Shown here: positions 30,365 to 39,786 of the stretch, one piece after another
Position numbering within the stretch: position 1 is the first letter of the stretch
Layout: every line of letters starts with the position of its first letter
Origin: Pontibacter silvestris
GTDB lineage: Bacteria; Bacteroidota; Bacteroidia; Cytophagales; Hymenobacteraceae
NCBI RefSeq assembly: GCF_020907275.1
Contig: NZ_JAJJWI010000009.1
Span: 94,006 to 158,005 of the forward strand
DNA length: 64,000 nucleotides
Reading direction: 5' to 3'
Program-made: the position numbers and the translations under genes
The notes under the pieces: model-generated
The model's database searches: none
What the model was told of the DNA's origin: nothing
What the model saw: only the letters and a program-made list of their open reading frames with translations

Positions 30365-30407
30365 ACAACAAAAGAAGCCAGCTAATGAGGCTGGCTTCTT
30401 TTGTTGT
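30365..30407 (+). terminator. Terminator between the glycosidase-like gene and the lactonase-like gene
   Basis: ACAACAAAAGAAGCCAGC and GCTGGCTTCTTTTGTTGT form a perfect 18-bp stem. The genes converge here, and the arms are A- and T-rich, so it can serve both strands. Confidence 0.9.
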
Positions 30408-30418
30408 CATTTATCCAC

Positions 30419-31654
30419 TTAAAAAGCGGAAGTTACCTGCAGGCAAACAGGCTTATTTACCTCCACCTCATATCCTGTTGCCGTAAGTTTACCTGTTGCT
30501 TTATCTATCTTAAAGGACACAATATTATTCGAGCGTTCATTAGCCACTAGCAGCACATTTCCAGTTTGGTCTATGGCAAAATCGCGGGGCCAGTCGCCGT
30601 TGGTGCCAACGTGCTGCACAACGCTTAACTTACCAGTGCTTTCATTGATGGCATAGACTACAATGCTGTTGTGCCCACGGTTAGAGCCGTACAGGAACTT
30701 ACCATCTGGCGACACCTTAACTTCAGCGCATTGGTTGTTTTCATTGAAACCAGCAGGAATAGTAGATACTGTTTCGGTCTCTGTGAAAGTACCTTTATTT
30801 GCATCATACGTTAAGGCCGTCATAGTAGAATTCAACTCGTTAATAACATAGGCATAGCGGCCATTAGGGTGAAAAGCCAGGTGGCGTGGTCCGGTTCCGG
30901 GTTTGCTTGTATAAGCGGTGGCGGGTTCATTAGGAGTAAGCGCTCCACTATTTGAATCGAGGCGATAGGCCAGCACTTTGTCTGCACCTAAATCCACTGA
31001 AATGACAAACTTGTTTTGCGGATCAGGTGCAATGTAATGTGCATGAGGTGCCTCCTGCCGCTCCTGGTTTGGCCCTGTGCCTGTGTGCTGCTCTATATCA
31101 GAGGCTTCTGATAATTGCCCGTTCTCCTGTATCTGGAATGCAGCTACATTCCCTCCCATGTAGTTAGCCACTAACACTGTTTTGTTAGCTTCGTCTACAG
31201 AAATATGGCAGGGGGCTCCACCCTTAGATGCCACTTTGTTTAAAAATGTAAGGTTACCGCTTTTCTCATCTACAGAAAAAGCGCTCACGGCTCCGCTATT
31301 TTGCCCCTCATACTCCATTGTTTCATTTACAGCATATAAATATTGCCGCTCCCCATCCAACACCAAAAAAGAAGGATTTTCTCCCCCTTTGGCCGCACTT
31401 ACACACGTTAACTCTCCTGATTCGGGGTTCAGGCTATACAAGAAAATGCTTTCGCTGTCGGGTTCTGCATAAGTGCCTACATACACCATAGCTGTTTCTG
31501 TGTTTGGTGTTTTATTATCTGATGCAGCAGTTTCTGCATTATTATTCTCTGAGCCAGATGAAGTACAAGATGAGAGTGATAGGGACAAACCAGCCAGTCC
31601 GAGTGCCGCTAATCTAATAAGGCTTCGGCGTGCATGATTGTGGGTTCTTTTCAT
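30419..31654 (-). CDS. Lactonase-family beta-propeller lipoprotein (6-phosphogluconolactonase-like)
   Basis: A 411-residue protein of the lactonase (Pgl/YkgB-type) seven-bladed propeller family. Typical motifs: VYVGTYAEPDSESIFLYSL, NPSFLVLDGERQYLYAVNE, KGGAPCHISVDEANKTVLVA, YMGGNVAAF, GTGPRHLAFHPNGRYAYVIN and NDWPRDFAID-like NGDWPRDFAID. The start at 31654 (MKRTHNHARR) is preferred to the ATG nine bases upstream because it begins the signal; Arg-Arg-x-x-x-Arg-Leu precedes the hydrophobic core and Cys30 in SLSSC is the lipidation site. The exported location makes a role in the pentose phosphate pathway unlikely; a periplasmic lactone or sugar-derived substrate is more plausible. Specific function unproven. 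The following 340 bases (31655-32002) hold no gene. Confidence 0.85.
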   Translation of the reverse strand: MKRTHNHARRSLIRLAALGLAGLSLSLSSCTSSGSENNNAETAASDNKTPNTETAMVYVGTYAEPDSESIFLYSLNPESGELTCVSAAKGGENPSFLVLDGERQYLYAVNETMEYEGQNSGAVSAFSVDEKSGNLTFLNKVASKGGAPCHISVDEANKTVLVANYMGGNVAAFQIQENGQLSEASDIEQHTGTGPNQERQEAPHAHYIAPDPQNKFVISVDLGADKVLAYRLDSNSGALTPNEPATAYTSKPGTGPRHLAFHPNGRYAYVINELNSTMTALTYDANKGTFTETETVSTIPAGFNENNQCAEVKVSPDGKFLYGSNRGHNSIVVYAINESTGKLSVVQHVGTNGDWPRDFAIDQTGNVLLVANERSNNIVSFKIDKATGKLTATGYEVEVNKPVCLQVTSAF

Positions 31655-32002
31655 ATAAATCATTTTTAGTACGGGCTTTATGTGCTCACATGATAAGTGG
31701 CAGCTAAAGAAATCAAGGTTTCAAGGTAACAAATAATGCTATATAATTCTATCAAAGATAAAACTGATTTGCGAACTATGCTTGGCCAAACCTCAAACAC
31801 TTTATTAAGTCAAAGCACTCAGTTGTCATTAAGTCTATCTTTAATTGATTACATATTCATTCACTTTTTCAATAAATATCAAGGCAGTCTAATATATAAA
31901 GCTACTATCGAGCATTCATAGCCTTACAATTGCCTTTTGTATTCAATCAGATAAAGCGCTAATTTGCAAGCTTAGTTAATTTATCACGCTTACTTATAAA
32001 AC

Positions 32003-32596
32003 GTGTCTTCTGTATTTGAAACTTACATAAAGCTGGGGTTCCACCACATTTTCGACTTTCAGGCTTATGACCACATGCTTTTTTTGCTGGCGCTTAGCGC
32101 TATCTACACCTTAGGCGACTGGCGAAAAGTTATAGCTCTGGTTACAAGCTTCACCATTGGGCATTCTGTTACGCTGGCACTTTCTACTTTTAACATTATA
32201 AAGTTCGACACTAGCCTTATTGAGTTTCTGATTCCGGTTACGATATTTTTTACCTGTGTTACGAACTTCTTCAAATTAAAAGGAGCAGCCACAAAGCAAC
32301 ACCCAATATGGTCTTTCCACAACCTGATGGCTATTTTCTTTGGCCTTATCCATGGCATGGGCTTTTCTAACTTTCTAAAGTCTATACTTGGGCGTAACCG
32401 CCAGGTCTGGCAACAACTGCTGGCTTTTAACATTGGAATTGAACTCGGACAGCTGCTGATTGTTAGTATAATACTGATAACTGGTTTCCTGATCATGAAC
32501 CTGTTCAATGCTAAGCGGCGCGACTGGATTATGGTTCTTTCCAGTGCCGCAGCAGGCATAGCCTTGATTTTGATGATGGAAACTAGTATCTTTTAG
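32003..32596 (+). CDS. HupE/UreJ-family membrane protein
   Basis: A 197-residue inner-membrane protein with six or so membrane segments. Family hallmarks are visible: GFHHIFDFQAYDHMLFLLAL near the start, TSFTIGHSVTLALS, ENLMA-like FHNLMAIFFGLIHGMGFSN and NIGIELGQLLIVS. Clusters of His/Asp in membrane segments suit metal (nickel or cobalt) transport, but many family members lie away from hydrogenase or urease genes, and none is seen here. GTG 32003 is used as start because it begins the conserved region directly. It lies 57 bases upstream of the M1 peptidase, in the same direction, and probably forms a two-gene operon with it. Confidence 0.8.
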   Translation: MSSVFETYIKLGFHHIFDFQAYDHMLFLLALSAIYTLGDWRKVIALVTSFTIGHSVTLALSTFNIIKFDTSLIEFLIPVTIFFTCVTNFFKLKGAATKQHPIWSFHNLMAIFFGLIHGMGFSNFLKSILGRNRQVWQQLLAFNIGIELGQLLIVSIILITGFLIMNLFNAKRRDWIMVLSSAAAGIALILMMETSIF

Positions 32597-32653
32597 GCTT
32601 GAACAAAATCACCTGAACAAACTAATCTAATATTACTACCACTCTAAACTACA

Positions 32654-34984
32654 ATGAAAAATTTACTAAGAGGTTTAGCTCTTTTTGGACTTGTCGCAGG
32701 GCCTATAGCAGCTATGGCACAAGATACCAAATTTGGTCAACTGGGCCAGGAACTTCCTACACCAAACACTTACCGCACCGCTTCCGGAGCACCTGGCCAC
32801 CAATACTGGCAGCAGCGTGCCGATTATAACATTAAGGTAGAGCTAAACGACGAAAACCAGTCTGTGAAGGGCTCTGAATCTATTACGTACACTAATAACT
32901 CCCCTGATGTGCTTTCTTACCTGTGGGTGCAACTGGATCAGAACCTTTTCGAACCTAAGTCGATGAGCAACCTGACCCGCACAGCTAACCTGAAGGAGCG
33001 TATGTCTACGCAGGCGCTGGAGCACCTTACCCGTGAAGAGTTTGACGGTGGCTTTAAAATTGAGACGGTTAAAGACCGAAATGGCAAAGCTTTACCCTAC
33101 ACCATCAATAACACCATGATGCGTGTAGATTTGCCATCGCCATTAAAGCCAGGGCAGAATGTTACCTTTAGCATAGACTGGCACCATAACATTAACAATG
33201 CTTTAACATTAGGAGGTCGTTCAGGTTACGAGTTCTTCCCGGGAGATGGCAACTATCTGTATGAAATGGCACAGTGGTTCCCTCGCATGGCTGTTTATGA
33301 CGATGTAAACGGATGGCAGCACAAGCAGTTCCTGGGAAGCGGCGAGTTTGCCTTGCCTTTCGGAGATTATAAAGTAAGCATTACAGTTCCAGCTGACCAC
33401 GTAGTGGCAGGTACAGGTGAATTACAAAATGCCAACCAGGTTCTTAGTTCTACACAACAAAAACGTTTGGCAGAGGCATCTAAAAGCGACTCTCCTATCG
33501 TAATTGTAACTCAGGACGAAGCGACAAAGGCTGAAAAAGACAAATCTAAAAGCAAAAAAACCTGGGTTTACGCTGCCAAAAATGTGCGTGACTTTGCCTG
33601 GGCCAGCTCCCGTAAGTTTATATGGGATGCCATGAACGTAAATGTTGCCGGTAAGAATATATTGGCTATGTCTTACTACCCTAAAGAAGGAAACCCACTT
33701 TGGGGGCAGTATTCTACAGAAGCAGTAGGGCATACTTTAAGAACATACTCTAAATACACCATAGATTACCCTTACCCGGTAGCTATTTCAGTACACGGCC
33801 CAATAGGCGGTATGGAATACCCAATGGTGTCTTTCAATGGCTATCGTCCGGAAGCAGACGGTACTTACTCTGATCGTACCAAGTATGGTTTGATCTCTGT
33901 TATCATTCATGAGGTTGGTCATAACTTCTTCCCAATGATCATCAACTCTGATGAGCGTCAGTGGACATGGATGGACGAAGGCCTGAACACCTTTGTACAG
34001 TACCTGACTGAGCAGGAATGGGAGCGTGATTACCCATCCAGAAGAGGTGAGCCGAAGGATATTGTAGAGTACATGAAGAGCGACAAGAGCACACAGGTTC
34101 CAATTATGACGAACTCTGAATCTGTGCTTCAGTTCGGCCCGAATGCTTACGGTAAACCTGCCACAGGCTTAAATATCCTACGTGAGACAATTATGGGACG
34201 TGAGCTTTTTGATTATGCTTTTAAAGAATACGCTCGCCGTTGGGCCTTTAAACATCCAATGCCTGCCGACTTCTTCCGTACTATGGAGGATGCCTCTGGT
34301 GTTGACCTGGACTGGTTCTGGAGAGGCTGGTTCTATACCACCGACCATACCGACATTTCTGTAGAGGATGTCAAATGGTTCACCATTGATTCCCAGGATC
34401 CGGAGTTTGTAAGCACACAGAAGCGTGAGCAGCAGAACAGGGAGCCTAAAACACTATCGCAGCAACGCAACCTGCAGGATATTCCGAGAACGCTTGTAGA
34501 CCAGAAGCCAGCTTTGAAAGACTTCTATAACAGCTATGACCCTCTAGCTACTACAGCTACTGACCAACAGCGCTACCAGACGTTCCTTAAAGACTTATCT
34601 GCAGAGCAGAAAAGAGCACTTGATTCTGGCCTGAACTTCTACGAAGTTAGCTTTAAGAATAACGGAGGCCTGGTAATGCCGCTGATCGTACGAATGGAGT
34701 TTGAAGACGGCACAGAGGAAGTAGCGAATATTCCTGCTGAAATCTGGCGCTATAACAATAACGACATCACAAAAGTGTTCATCACACAGAAACCTGTTGT
34801 TAGCTTTGAACTGGACCCTTACCTGCAAACAGCAGACACAGACCTGTCGAACAACACTTTCCCTCGTCGTTTGGCACCGTCTCGCTTCGACATATTTAAG
34901 CAACAGCAAAGGCAGCAGACAAACCCAATGCAGCAACAGCGGGCTACCAGCCGCAATAGCAGTAGCAGCAATACAGGGCAATAA
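32654..34984 (+). CDS. Exported M1-family zinc aminopeptidase-like metalloprotease
   Basis: A 776-residue protein with a signal peptide (MKNLLRGLALFGLVAGPIAAMAQ). The N-terminal part is a beta-sandwich (ADYNIKVELNDENQSVKGSES). The gluzincin zinc site is complete: His419, Glu420 and His423 in HEVGHNF and Glu442 in TWMDEGLN, with the usual 18-residue spacing. The GxMEN-type exopeptidase motif appears as GGMEYPM, one position different from the consensus, so activity may differ from that of classical aminopeptidases. The C-terminal part is a long helical/beta domain with a Gln/Asn/Ser-rich tail (QQQRQQTN ... SRNSSSS). It sits directly after the HupE-like gene and is followed by a strong terminator. 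Confidence 0.93.
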   Translation: MKNLLRGLALFGLVAGPIAAMAQDTKFGQLGQELPTPNTYRTASGAPGHQYWQQRADYNIKVELNDENQSVKGSESITYTNNSPDVLSYLWVQLDQNLFEPKSMSNLTRTANLKERMSTQALEHLTREEFDGGFKIETVKDRNGKALPYTINNTMMRVDLPSPLKPGQNVTFSIDWHHNINNALTLGGRSGYEFFPGDGNYLYEMAQWFPRMAVYDDVNGWQHKQFLGSGEFALPFGDYKVSITVPADHVVAGTGELQNANQVLSSTQQKRLAEASKSDSPIVIVTQDEATKAEKDKSKSKKTWVYAAKNVRDFAWASSRKFIWDAMNVNVAGKNILAMSYYPKEGNPLWGQYSTEAVGHTLRTYSKYTIDYPYPVAISVHGPIGGMEYPMVSFNGYRPEADGTYSDRTKYGLISVIIHEVGHNFFPMIINSDERQWTWMDEGLNTFVQYLTEQEWERDYPSRRGEPKDIVEYMKSDKSTQVPIMTNSESVLQFGPNAYGKPATGLNILRETIMGRELFDYAFKEYARRWAFKHPMPADFFRTMEDASGVDLDWFWRGWFYTTDHTDISVEDVKWFTIDSQDPEFVSTQKREQQNREPKTLSQQRNLQDIPRTLVDQKPALKDFYNSYDPLATTATDQQRYQTFLKDLSAEQKRALDSGLNFYEVSFKNNGGLVMPLIVRMEFEDGTEEVANIPAEIWRYNNNDITKVFITQKPVVSFELDPYLQTADTDLSNNTFPRRLAPSRFDIFKQQQRQQTNPMQQQRATSRNSSSSNTGQ

Positions 34985-35012
34985 GTAAACAACCCAACTA
35001 ATCTTACTTTGA

Positions 35013-35051
35013 AAAAAGCGCCTCCGGATGTTATATCCGGAGGCGCTTTTT
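35013..35051 (+). terminator. Intrinsic terminator of the HupE-M1 operon
   Basis: AAAAAGCGCCTCCGGAT and ATCCGGAGGCGCTTTTT, a perfect 17-bp stem with a short loop and T-tract. The remaining 240 bases before 35293 show no gene. Confidence 0.92.
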
Positions 35052-35292
35052 ATTTGCTTTTTTTCGTCTGCCCTTACAACCATTCCATACTTCTTAGGGT
35101 CATATGAGTAACAGCAGTAAAAGCCACCTGCTATTAAGCTCTTTACAAGACCTTAAGCCGTTGAGTAGCTGCAAAAAATAAGCTTACCGTTACAGATCTT
35201 AAACTGATCTCAGAATTCAAAACAAGATTACGAAGGCTCAACTTAGCCTGCACTCATAAATTAGGTATTACTTAGTTAAATAAGAGAATGAT

Positions 35293-36579
35293 ATGAGAAA
35301 ACAACGGCTACTCATTTTACAACACACTCTGTTTTTACTGCTTCTAACGCCCATGTTGCTGCTTAGTGCCTGTGCTGATGAATGTGAGACAACGGTAACC
35401 TATACTGTACAGGAGCCTGTTTATATGCTTCGTGAAGACCTGCGTAACGCTGTAAAAGTTTCTCCGGCACGCGTGCTCCAGGAGCCGGGCAAGATCTATG
35501 TCAAAGACACCTATCTGTTTATCAATGAAATAAATAAAGGCATCCATATTGTTGATAATTCTAAACCGGAAACTCCACATATCATAAACTTTATTGATAT
35601 ACCAGGTAATATAGATATGGCAGTAAAGGACAATATTCTTTACGCCGATAGCTATATAGACCTGGTAGCATTAGATATTAGTAACCCTCAGGATGTAAAA
35701 CTGGTGAAACGAGTAGAAAACATCTTTCCGGTAAACAACATGATCGTAAATGATACCGCTCAGGTGTTTGTTTCAGAATATACTGAAAGAACAGTTACGG
35801 AAGCAATTGGGGCAGACTGCGACGGCAACATTACCTCTCCAATGCCTTTTTTCGATTCAGCAGGAAACTATAGTAGTCCGGAAACACCAGGAGGCAGAGG
35901 CGACGCAGGTTCTCCAGGCAAAGGTGGTTCTATGGCCCGATTCACTATTTCGGGAGATCAGCTTTATACAGTGAGCTTAACAGATATGCAACTTTTTGAC
36001 ATAAGCAACCCCGCTAATCCGCAAAAAGGGGAAAAGATTGCGTTAGGCTGGGGCATCGAAACCATATTCCCGTACAACGACAAACTATTTATTGGCTCTA
36101 CCAATGGTATGCATATTTACGACAATACCAATCCGGCTAGCCCTGTACATTTGTCTACTTATGAACATGTAAACAGTTGTGACCCTGTTGTAGTAGATGG
36201 TGATTTAGCATGGGTTACACTTCGCTCCGGGAATGCCTGTGCAGGTTTTACGAATCAACTGGATGTAATAGACATCAGCAATGCACGAAATCCACTTCTT
36301 GTAAAGTCTTACCCGATGCAAAACCCTCACGGCCTGGGTATAGACAGGTCAACCCTCTTTCTCTGCGAAGGCAGCTTTGGGCTAAAAGTTTTTGATCTTA
36401 AGGATCATCTGAAACTAGATGAAAACATGTTGGCACACTACGCCGAACATGATGCTTTTGATGTAATACCGCATGGCAGATACCTCTTGCTGATCGGCCA
36501 GGACGGCTTATATCAATACGACTACAGCAACCTGGACAAAATTAAACTGCTTGGCAAAATACCTGTTTATCATCCATAA
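35293..36579 (+). CDS. LVIVD-repeat lipoprotein
   Basis: A 428-residue lipoprotein (Cys27 in MLLLSACAD). The body consists of beta-propeller-type repeats with the LVIVD signature, such as GIHIVDNSKPETPHIINFI, LVALDISNPQDVKLVKRV, MQLFDISNPANPQKGEKI, MHIYDNTNPASPVHLSTYE and QLDVIDISNARNPLLVKSY. A Gly-rich insertion (TPGGRGDAGSPGKGGS) sits near residue 197. It is probably a surface or periplasmic scaffold; no catalytic motif is seen. Its TAA is directly followed by the ATG of the next gene (no gap), so translation of the two is likely coupled. Confidence 0.87.
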   Translation: MRKQRLLILQHTLFLLLLTPMLLLSACADECETTVTYTVQEPVYMLREDLRNAVKVSPARVLQEPGKIYVKDTYLFINEINKGIHIVDNSKPETPHIINFIDIPGNIDMAVKDNILYADSYIDLVALDISNPQDVKLVKRVENIFPVNNMIVNDTAQVFVSEYTERTVTEAIGADCDGNITSPMPFFDSAGNYSSPETPGGRGDAGSPGKGGSMARFTISGDQLYTVSLTDMQLFDISNPANPQKGEKIALGWGIETIFPYNDKLFIGSTNGMHIYDNTNPASPVHLSTYEHVNSCDPVVVDGDLAWVTLRSGNACAGFTNQLDVIDISNARNPLLVKSYPMQNPHGLGIDRSTLFLCEGSFGLKVFDLKDHLKLDENMLAHYAEHDAFDVIPHGRYLLLIGQDGLYQYDYSNLDKIKLLGKIPVYHP

Positions 36580-37155
36580 ATGAGAAAAACACTACTTCTC
36601 CTTTTCTCTTTACTATTAGTAGGCACAACCATGGCGCAGGATATGCCTACACCTGAACCAAAGAAGGGTTATGCTGGCATGGTAGAAATAGGCTACCTCT
36701 ACGGCAAAATAAAAAGAACTGACTACGGTGTAAGCACTAACTCCTCTGTTGCCTCTCCCAGTGTACAGTTTTTTAATGGATACCGCTTTCACAGGCTTTT
36801 TACTTTAGGTGGCACCTTAGGCTTTGATTCTTACGACAATATACTGGCTACGCCTGTGGCATTGGGTATACGTGGAGAAATGTTTAAAACCAGAGTAAGC
36901 CCTACCTATAGTTTAGACACTGGATACGGTTTTACATTTATTTCTGAGGAAGAAAGCCTGTTGGAGACCAAAGGTGGCTGGATGTTTAACCCCTCTCTCG
37001 GATTAAGGGCGAGCACAGGAAATAGCTCTGCTTTTACCTTCCAGGTTGGTTATAAAAGCCAGCGTGTTACAACTGAATCTGTATCATGGGACGTCAGAAG
37101 AGAGCAAAAGATACACTACAAGCGGCTATCGTTGCGAATAGGCTTTATATTTTAG
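36580..37155 (+). CDS. Outer-membrane beta-barrel-like protein, unknown
   Basis: 191 residues with a signal peptide (MRKTLLLLFSLLLVGTTMAQ). The rest alternates hydrophobic and polar residues and ends in KRLSLRIGFIF, a terminal aromatic consistent with a small outer-membrane barrel of about eight strands. The start codon touches the stop codon of the LVIVD lipoprotein, so the two are probably made together and may form a complex; this is inferred from the layout only. No family is recognised with confidence. Confidence 0.65.
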   Translation: MRKTLLLLFSLLLVGTTMAQDMPTPEPKKGYAGMVEIGYLYGKIKRTDYGVSTNSSVASPSVQFFNGYRFHRLFTLGGTLGFDSYDNILATPVALGIRGEMFKTRVSPTYSLDTGYGFTFISEEESLLETKGGWMFNPSLGLRASTGNSSAFTFQVGYKSQRVTTESVSWDVRREQKIHYKRLSLRIGFIF

Positions 37156-37318
37156 TATAGCTCATCACAAAGCTCTGGTAAACATCAACTCACTTGATAA
37201 ATACAAACATTCATTTTTTAAAATAGCGCTTTACCCTAACCAGTATTCTAAGTCTTCTAAAAAAGAAGATAGCAAAACGAGGGCTTAAGCTACTCCTGAA
37301 CAACCTTTCTTAGTAATG

Positions 37319-37987
37319 TCACTTATCTTTATTGCCCCCGAAAATGGAGTTAATTAGAGTAGGTATGGCAAACGGGCTAAAGGTGGGATACATATAACGC
37401 CGCTCCGTTTGTATCTGCTGCTGCTGCTGCCAAAAACGAAAGTTTCCCGACTCACTCATTGGTGTAGTCTTGAAAAGTTCCTCCAGTCGCTCAGGGTCTA
37501 GGTTACGTGTTGCAATGGCTCGTCCTTCATCTGGCAGTTTTAAGTTAGCTACTGCCTCTCTAAAGTCCCTCTCCGTAGGCCATGGGAATACATCAACTGT
37601 TGGCAACTCATTCGGGTCCTGCTGCATCTGCATAATAATAGAATAACTCTGACTGCTGTAGTTATTTGGAATTTTAAGGTACTGCCGCCTGTAACCGAGT
37701 GCCCCAAACAAGACACTATCTCCTGTTACCACAGGCAATGAGAAAAAGCCATACTGATTGGACTGCGTGCCGCGGGTAGAGCCAGGAACGTAAATCGTAA
37801 CACCTACTAAACCATACAGACTATCACCAGCTGTTACAAAACCTGACAACTGTACCACACGTTTCTGCCCCTGAGCAGCCGCTTCCTGTGGTGTAGCAAC
37901 AAGTAAAAGCAGTGTAGCCAACACTGGCAATAGTAGCCACTTACCTTTTATTTTATCTATAATATAATTCTGCACAAGCGCTTTCAT
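37319..37987 (-). CDS. Exported protein with carboxypeptidase-like regulatory domain
   Basis: A 222-residue protein. The start at 37987 (MKALVQNYIIDKIKGK) is favoured over one nine bases upstream, though both give a signal anchor (WLLLPVLATLLLLVATPQEAAAQ). Residues about 45-125 are a CarboxypepD_reg-like beta-sandwich (VVQLSGFVTAGDSLYGLVGV, GFFSLPVVTGDSVLFGALGYR). The C-terminal part has a PWPTERDFREAVANL segment and a Gln-rich run (WQQQQQIQTE). Proteins of this layout are common in Bacteroidota and are of unknown role. Divergent from the ArsR-type regulator, with 74 bases between starts. Confidence 0.7.
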   Translation of the reverse strand: MKALVQNYIIDKIKGKWLLLPVLATLLLLVATPQEAAAQGQKRVVQLSGFVTAGDSLYGLVGVTIYVPGSTRGTQSNQYGFFSLPVVTGDSVLFGALGYRRQYLKIPNNYSSQSYSIIMQMQQDPNELPTVDVFPWPTERDFREAVANLKLPDEGRAIATRNLDPERLEELFKTTPMSESGNFRFWQQQQQIQTERRYMYPTFSPFAIPTLINSIFGGNKDK

Positions 37988-38033
37988 GAAATACAATTAT
38001 ACTTTAATTTCTTTTATTATAGCAGCTTTTGTC

Positions 38034-38041
38034 TAAATTTG
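38034..38041 (+). promoter_or_regulatory. Candidate -7 box (TAAATTTG) of the ArsR-type gene
   Basis: TAAATTTG fits TAnnTTTG and lies 20 bases before ATG 38062. No clear -33 element. Confidence 0.4.
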
Positions 38042-38061
38042 TTTAGGTTGACAATGCTACT

Positions 38062-38448
38062 ATGAGGCTTAAACACTTTAGCTTAACATATGGGGAACAG
38101 ATTTTAAAGGCTTTAGGCGATGAGTCACGTTTGCGCATCTTACACCTGATATTGCGCAATCAGGAAATGTGTATATCGGACTTGGAACAGGTCCTGGATT
38201 TCACACAAACCAAAACGTCCCGCCATCTGTCTTACCTCCGCAATGCAGGCCTTGTTATTTCCCGTAAACTTGACCAATGGGTATTTTATGCCCTCAAAGA
38301 TGAAACGATTGATTATGTGACACAAATTTACTCTTATATGGAGCGGGACACGCTGCTCCAGAAAGACCAAGAAGTTTACCAGATATTGTTTTCAAACAGA
38401 GAACTAGCCGTTAACAAATTACAAATGCGCCGCTGGACAGCATCATGA
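38062..38448 (+). CDS. ArsR-family winged-helix transcriptional regulator
   Basis: A 128-residue DNA-binding protein. The winged helix is clear: LKALGDESRLRILHLILRN, then EMCISDLEQVLDFTQTKTSR (recognition helix) and HLSYLRNAGLVISRKLDQWV (wing). The ArsR metal motif ELCVCDL is altered to EMCISDL with one Cys, so classical arsenite binding is doubtful. A short C-terminal helix follows. The upstream gene is divergent, and the regulator may act on it or on its own promoter; neither is shown by the sequence. Transcribed toward the nucleotidase gene. Confidence 0.9.
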   Translation: MRLKHFSLTYGEQILKALGDESRLRILHLILRNQEMCISDLEQVLDFTQTKTSRHLSYLRNAGLVISRKLDQWVFYALKDETIDYVTQIYSYMERDTLLQKDQEVYQILFSNRELAVNKLQMRRWTAS

Positions 38449-38584
38449 TTTACTTTTTCTAAACTAAAACATAAAAACATGGTTTTTATTGTGGTACGCA
38501 TAAAGTACCTCGCCTCCATAAACGGTAGCGAATAGCCTAACCATTGGCTTCAGATAAGCCTATCATATCCTGATTACTATTTTA

Positions 38585-39280
38585 ATGAAGACATATACCC
38601 ACATACTTTTCGATCTGGATCATACCATTTGGGACTTTGAGAAGAACTCCGAAGAAACAATTTACACTTTATATGACCAGTTTAACCTTGCAGCGTTTGG
38701 GAAGTTTAATTCTGTTTCTTTTTACAAGAAGTACAAATTTGTAAATGAGCGGCTTTGGATTTCCTACCGCAAAGGTAAAATCAGCCAAAAAGAGTTACGC
38801 GAAAGCCGCTTTGTAAAAACACTTGTAGGGCTGGGGCTGCATCCGCATCAGGTTCCTAAAGGCATAGCAGAAGCTTATCTTGACATTTGCCCAACCAAAA
38901 CAGCGGTTTTCCCTTTTACCTATGAGGTACTGGAGTATCTGCAGGGGAAATATGACCTGCACATTATTACGAATGGCTTTAAAGATGTGCAGGCAATAAA
39001 GATGAGTTCATCTAAACTGACCAGCTATTTTAAAGAGATTGTCACCTCAGAGTGCTGCAGTTACAAAAAGCCAGAGAAAGGTATTTTTGACTATGCTCTG
39101 GATAAAATAAAAGGTTCTCCTAAGGAGTGTATCATGATAGGTGACAATCTGGAATGCGACGTAGATGGCGCCTGCGCTTCTGGAATAGATCAGGTTTTCT
39201 TTAACCCTAATAAAGTAAAGCACAACCGCAAACCAACACATGAGATTAACTGCCTTAGCGAGCTGAAGGCTATACTTTAG
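38585..39280 (+). CDS. YjjG-family HAD nucleotidase
   Basis: A 231-residue cytoplasmic HAD-superfamily phosphatase. Motif I is ILFDLDHTIWDF (Asp10 nucleophile, Asp12), motif II is IITNGF, motif III the Lys in SYKKPEKGIFDYAL and motif IV GDNLECDVDGA. The DHTLWDF-like start and the helical cap fit YjjG-type noncanonical pyrimidine nucleotidases, which clean damaged nucleotides. Specific substrate is inferred from the family. Ends in a terminator shared with the convergent gene at 39376. Confidence 0.9.
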   Translation: MKTYTHILFDLDHTIWDFEKNSEETIYTLYDQFNLAAFGKFNSVSFYKKYKFVNERLWISYRKGKISQKELRESRFVKTLVGLGLHPHQVPKGIAEAYLDICPTKTAVFPFTYEVLEYLQGKYDLHIITNGFKDVQAIKMSSSKLTSYFKEIVTSECCSYKKPEKGIFDYALDKIKGSPKECIMIGDNLECDVDGACASGIDQVFFNPNKVKHNRKPTHEINCLSELKAIL

Positions 39281-39321
39281 ACAAATAGTCAAAGTAAGCC
39301 TTGACATCAATTATATAATAT

Positions 39322-39354
39322 AAAGAGGGACTAACACGAAGCTGGCCCCTCTTT
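39322..39354. terminator. Terminator between convergent genes
   Basis: AAAGAGGG and CCCTCTTT arms around a 17-base loop, followed by GTTTTT. It can serve the nucleotidase gene. Confidence 0.65.
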
Positions 39355-39375
39355 GTTTTTCCTGCTACGAAAGAG

Positions 39376-39786
39376 TTAGTCTTTCACATCGTCAGCTGTT
39401 TGCAGTGTTCTGAACTCACCTTGAAGTACTTTAATCTTAGCCTTGTCGTCTACTCCCAGGTTATCCTCAAGAGCTTTCTTCCTGCTGTCAAGTTTATTAC
39501 GTACTGTTTCTGCATTTGCCCAATCCTCATCAGACCAATTGCCATGTTTTGCCCGAACACTCTCTAATAAGGTTATGTAAGCTTCCCGCATGTTGCTTGC
39601 AGTCAATGCCTCTATGTTAGCGTAAGAACCTAAAAGTTCTTTTTGCATTGATGGTGCTTCATTCTGCACAACTTCTGCCATTGACTTTGATTTATCAGAA
39701 GTATAGTTTGTAGCTTCTGCGGCAAAAGAAAAGCCTAAGGCTACCGCCAGCATTATTTTAAGGTGTGTTTTATTTGATTTTTCCAT
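39376..39786 (-). CDS. Small exported helical protein, unknown
   Basis: 136 residues from ATG 39786, which gives a signal-like start (MEKSNKTHLKIMLAVALGFSFAAEA); a longer frame upstream lacks sense as a signal. The mature part is charged and helical (DKSKSMAEVVQNEAPSMQKE ... VRNKLDSRKKALEDNLGVDD ... KIKVLQGEFRTLQ), consistent with a short periplasmic coiled coil. No family recognised. The gap to pruA (39787-40214) has a perfect GTACTA-CTT-TAGTAC palindrome and otherwise no gene. Confidence 0.6.
   Translation of the reverse strand: MEKSNKTHLKIMLAVALGFSFAAEATNYTSDKSKSMAEVVQNEAPSMQKELLGSYANIEALTASNMREAYITLLESVRAKHGNWSDEDWANAETVRNKLDSRKKALEDNLGVDDKAKIKVLQGEFRTLQTADDVKD

Noticed and set aside
30419..31654. 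Assigning the propeller lipoprotein to the pentose phosphate pathway as pgl
   Set aside because: The lipoprotein signal places it outside the cytoplasm, so the family name does not prove this role.
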